Shown piece after piece: positions 63,021 to 64,000 of a DNA stretch of 64,000 nt. Numbering within the stretch: the first letter of the stretch is position 1; the number at the start of each line of letters is the position of its first letter. Origin of the DNA: Clostridiales bacterium. GTDB taxonomy: Bacteria > Bacillota > Clostridia > Christensenellales > CAG-138. Below the pieces are notes generated by a model. The model was given only the letters and a program-made list of their open reading frames with translations. It was not told the DNA's origin and made no database searches. Made by a program: the position numbers and the translations under genes. Location: positions 1 to 64,000 of the forward strand of contig SFCQ01000011.1 of the NCBI GenBank assembly GCA_004558525.1, read 5' to 3'.

Positions 63021-64000
63021 ATGGCAAAACAGCTTAAATATGGCGAAGAAGCCCGCCGCGCCCTTGAAAGCGGCATGAATCAGCTTGCAAACACCGTCAA
63101 GATAACGCTTGGACCAAAGGGTCGCAATGTTGTGCTTGACAAGAAATACGGCGCGCCGCTGATCACTAACGACGGCGTGACCATAGCCAAGGAAATAGAG
63201 CTTGAGGATCCGTTTGAAAACATGGGTGCCCAGCTTGTGCGCGAAGTTGCCACCAAGACCAACGACGTCGCTGGCGACGGTACCACCACCGCTACCCTGC
63301 TTGCCCAGGCCATAGTGCGCGAGGGCATGAAGAACGTTGCCGCCGGCGCTAACCCCATGGGCATCAAGCGCGGCATAGAGGCTGCCGTGGAGGAGGCTGT
63401 TGCCGGCCTTAAGAAGATATCAAAGCCCGTTGAGAACAAGCAGGCCATAGCTCAGGTAGCCAGCATCTCCGCAGGCGATGATAAGGTCGGCACGCTCATA
63501 AGCGACGCCATGGAAAAGGTAGGTAACGACGGCGTTATCACCATAGAGGAATCCAAGACCATGAAGACCGAGCTCAACGTTGTTGAAGGTATGCAGTTCG
63601 ATCGCGGCTATGCTTCCGCCTATATGGTGACCGATACCGACAAGATGGAGGCCGTGCTTGACAATCCTTACATTCTTATCACCGAAAAGAAGATAAGCAA
63701 TATCCAGGAGATACTGCCCATTCTCGAAGCCGTTGTGCAGCAGGGCCGCAAGCTCCTCATAATCGCTGAGGATGTTGAAGGCGAAGCGCTCGCTACCCTG
63801 GTAGTGAATAAGCTGCGCGGCACGTTCACCTGCGTTGCCGTTAAGGCCCCCGGCTTTGGCGACAGGCGCAAGGCCATGCTGCAGGATATCGCCGTGCTGA
63901 CCGGCGGTCAGGTGATAAGCGAAGAGCTTGGCATGGAGCTTAAGGAGACCACCGTTGACCAGCTCGGTACAGCCCGTCAGGTAAAGGTCGATAAGGAGAA
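63021..64000 (+). CDS. groEL: Chaperonin GroEL (truncated by the window end)
   Basis: Starts ATG 63021 (MAKQLKYGEEARRALESG) with SD AGGAGG and is open to the window edge, about 326 of the usual 540 codons. ATP site TLGPKGRNVVLDKKYG near residue 30, DGTTTATLL near 87, hinge and the apical domain to about residue 320 are present and normal. Codons are strongly biased to C-ending forms, as expected of a highly expressed gene. Confidence 0.98.
   Translation, partial: MAKQLKYGEEARRALESGMNQLANTVKITLGPKGRNVVLDKKYGAPLITNDGVTIAKEIELEDPFENMGAQLVREVATKTNDVAGDGTTTATLLAQAIVREGMKNVAAGANPMGIKRGIEAAVEEAVAGLKKISKPVENKQAIAQVASISAGDDKVGTLISDAMEKVGNDGVITIEESKTMKTELNVVEGMQFDRGYASAYMVTDTDKMEAVLDNPYILITEKKISNIQEILPILEAVVQQGRKLLIIAEDVEGEALATLVVNKLRGTFTCVAVKAPGFGDRRKAMLQDIAVLTGGQVISEELGMELKETTVDQLGTARQVKVDKE

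Overview
The window is a piece of chromosome from an anaerobic, spore-forming Firmicute of the class Clostridia. The evidence is SpoVT, a CIRCE operator in front of groES-groEL, a multi-cluster [FeFe] hydrogenase, a Na+-pumping decarboxylase beta subunit with a gamma-like partner, PEP carboxykinase, Shine-Dalgarno (SD) sequences rich in GGAGG, and many TTGACA/TATAAT-like promoters with 17-base spacers. Isoleucine is mostly ATA in both host and phage genes. The genus cannot be fixed from the sequence.

Layout. 1-5985 is host: the end of an unknown gene, a candidate small RNA, two tRNA-Ser genes, a C26-type gamma-glutamyl hydrolase, a VanW/G5 envelope protein and an EF-G paralogue. A 35.6-kb siphovirus prophage (6501-42121) sits in the 3' end of tRNA-Ala(CGC), with a 28-bp duplicated core and arm-type integrase repeats at both ends. 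Its order is textbook: integrase, metallopeptidase/repressor, a control region with facing promoters, antirepressor, recombination and replication genes, methyltransferases and small zinc proteins, late regulator, HNH-TerS-TerL, HK97-type head, tail genes with a -1 frameshifted chaperone pair, tail fibres, a three-domain endolysin and lysis membrane proteins. All structural genes look intact, so the prophage may be inducible.

42124-64000 is host again: a Nudix hydrolase; a probable manganese (yybP-ykoY) riboswitch leading into oadB and an oadG-like gene; a flavoprotein; an L,D-transpeptidase divergent from pckA; a lipoprotein; a cysteine desulfidase-like protein; a frameshifted [FeFe] hydrogenase; a two-component system with a three-repeat operator; MATE; RarA; a compact ModA-like lipoprotein; a TSUP transporter; SpoVT; a C39-like peptidase; dCMP deaminase; and groES-groEL. 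A dispersed family of short palindromic elements with inverted ends (four copies) lies between the host genes.

The best candidates for something unusual are the decarboxylase under a metal riboswitch with a tandemly duplicated terminator arm, an SD-equipped gene nested out of frame inside the phage C5 methyltransferase, a YopX-methyltransferase chimera, two tandem repeat arrays inside the phage replication gene (possible origin), face-to-face lysogeny promoters with operators in their spacers, a papain/PG-binding/NlpC-P60 endolysin, and the dispersed palindromic element family.
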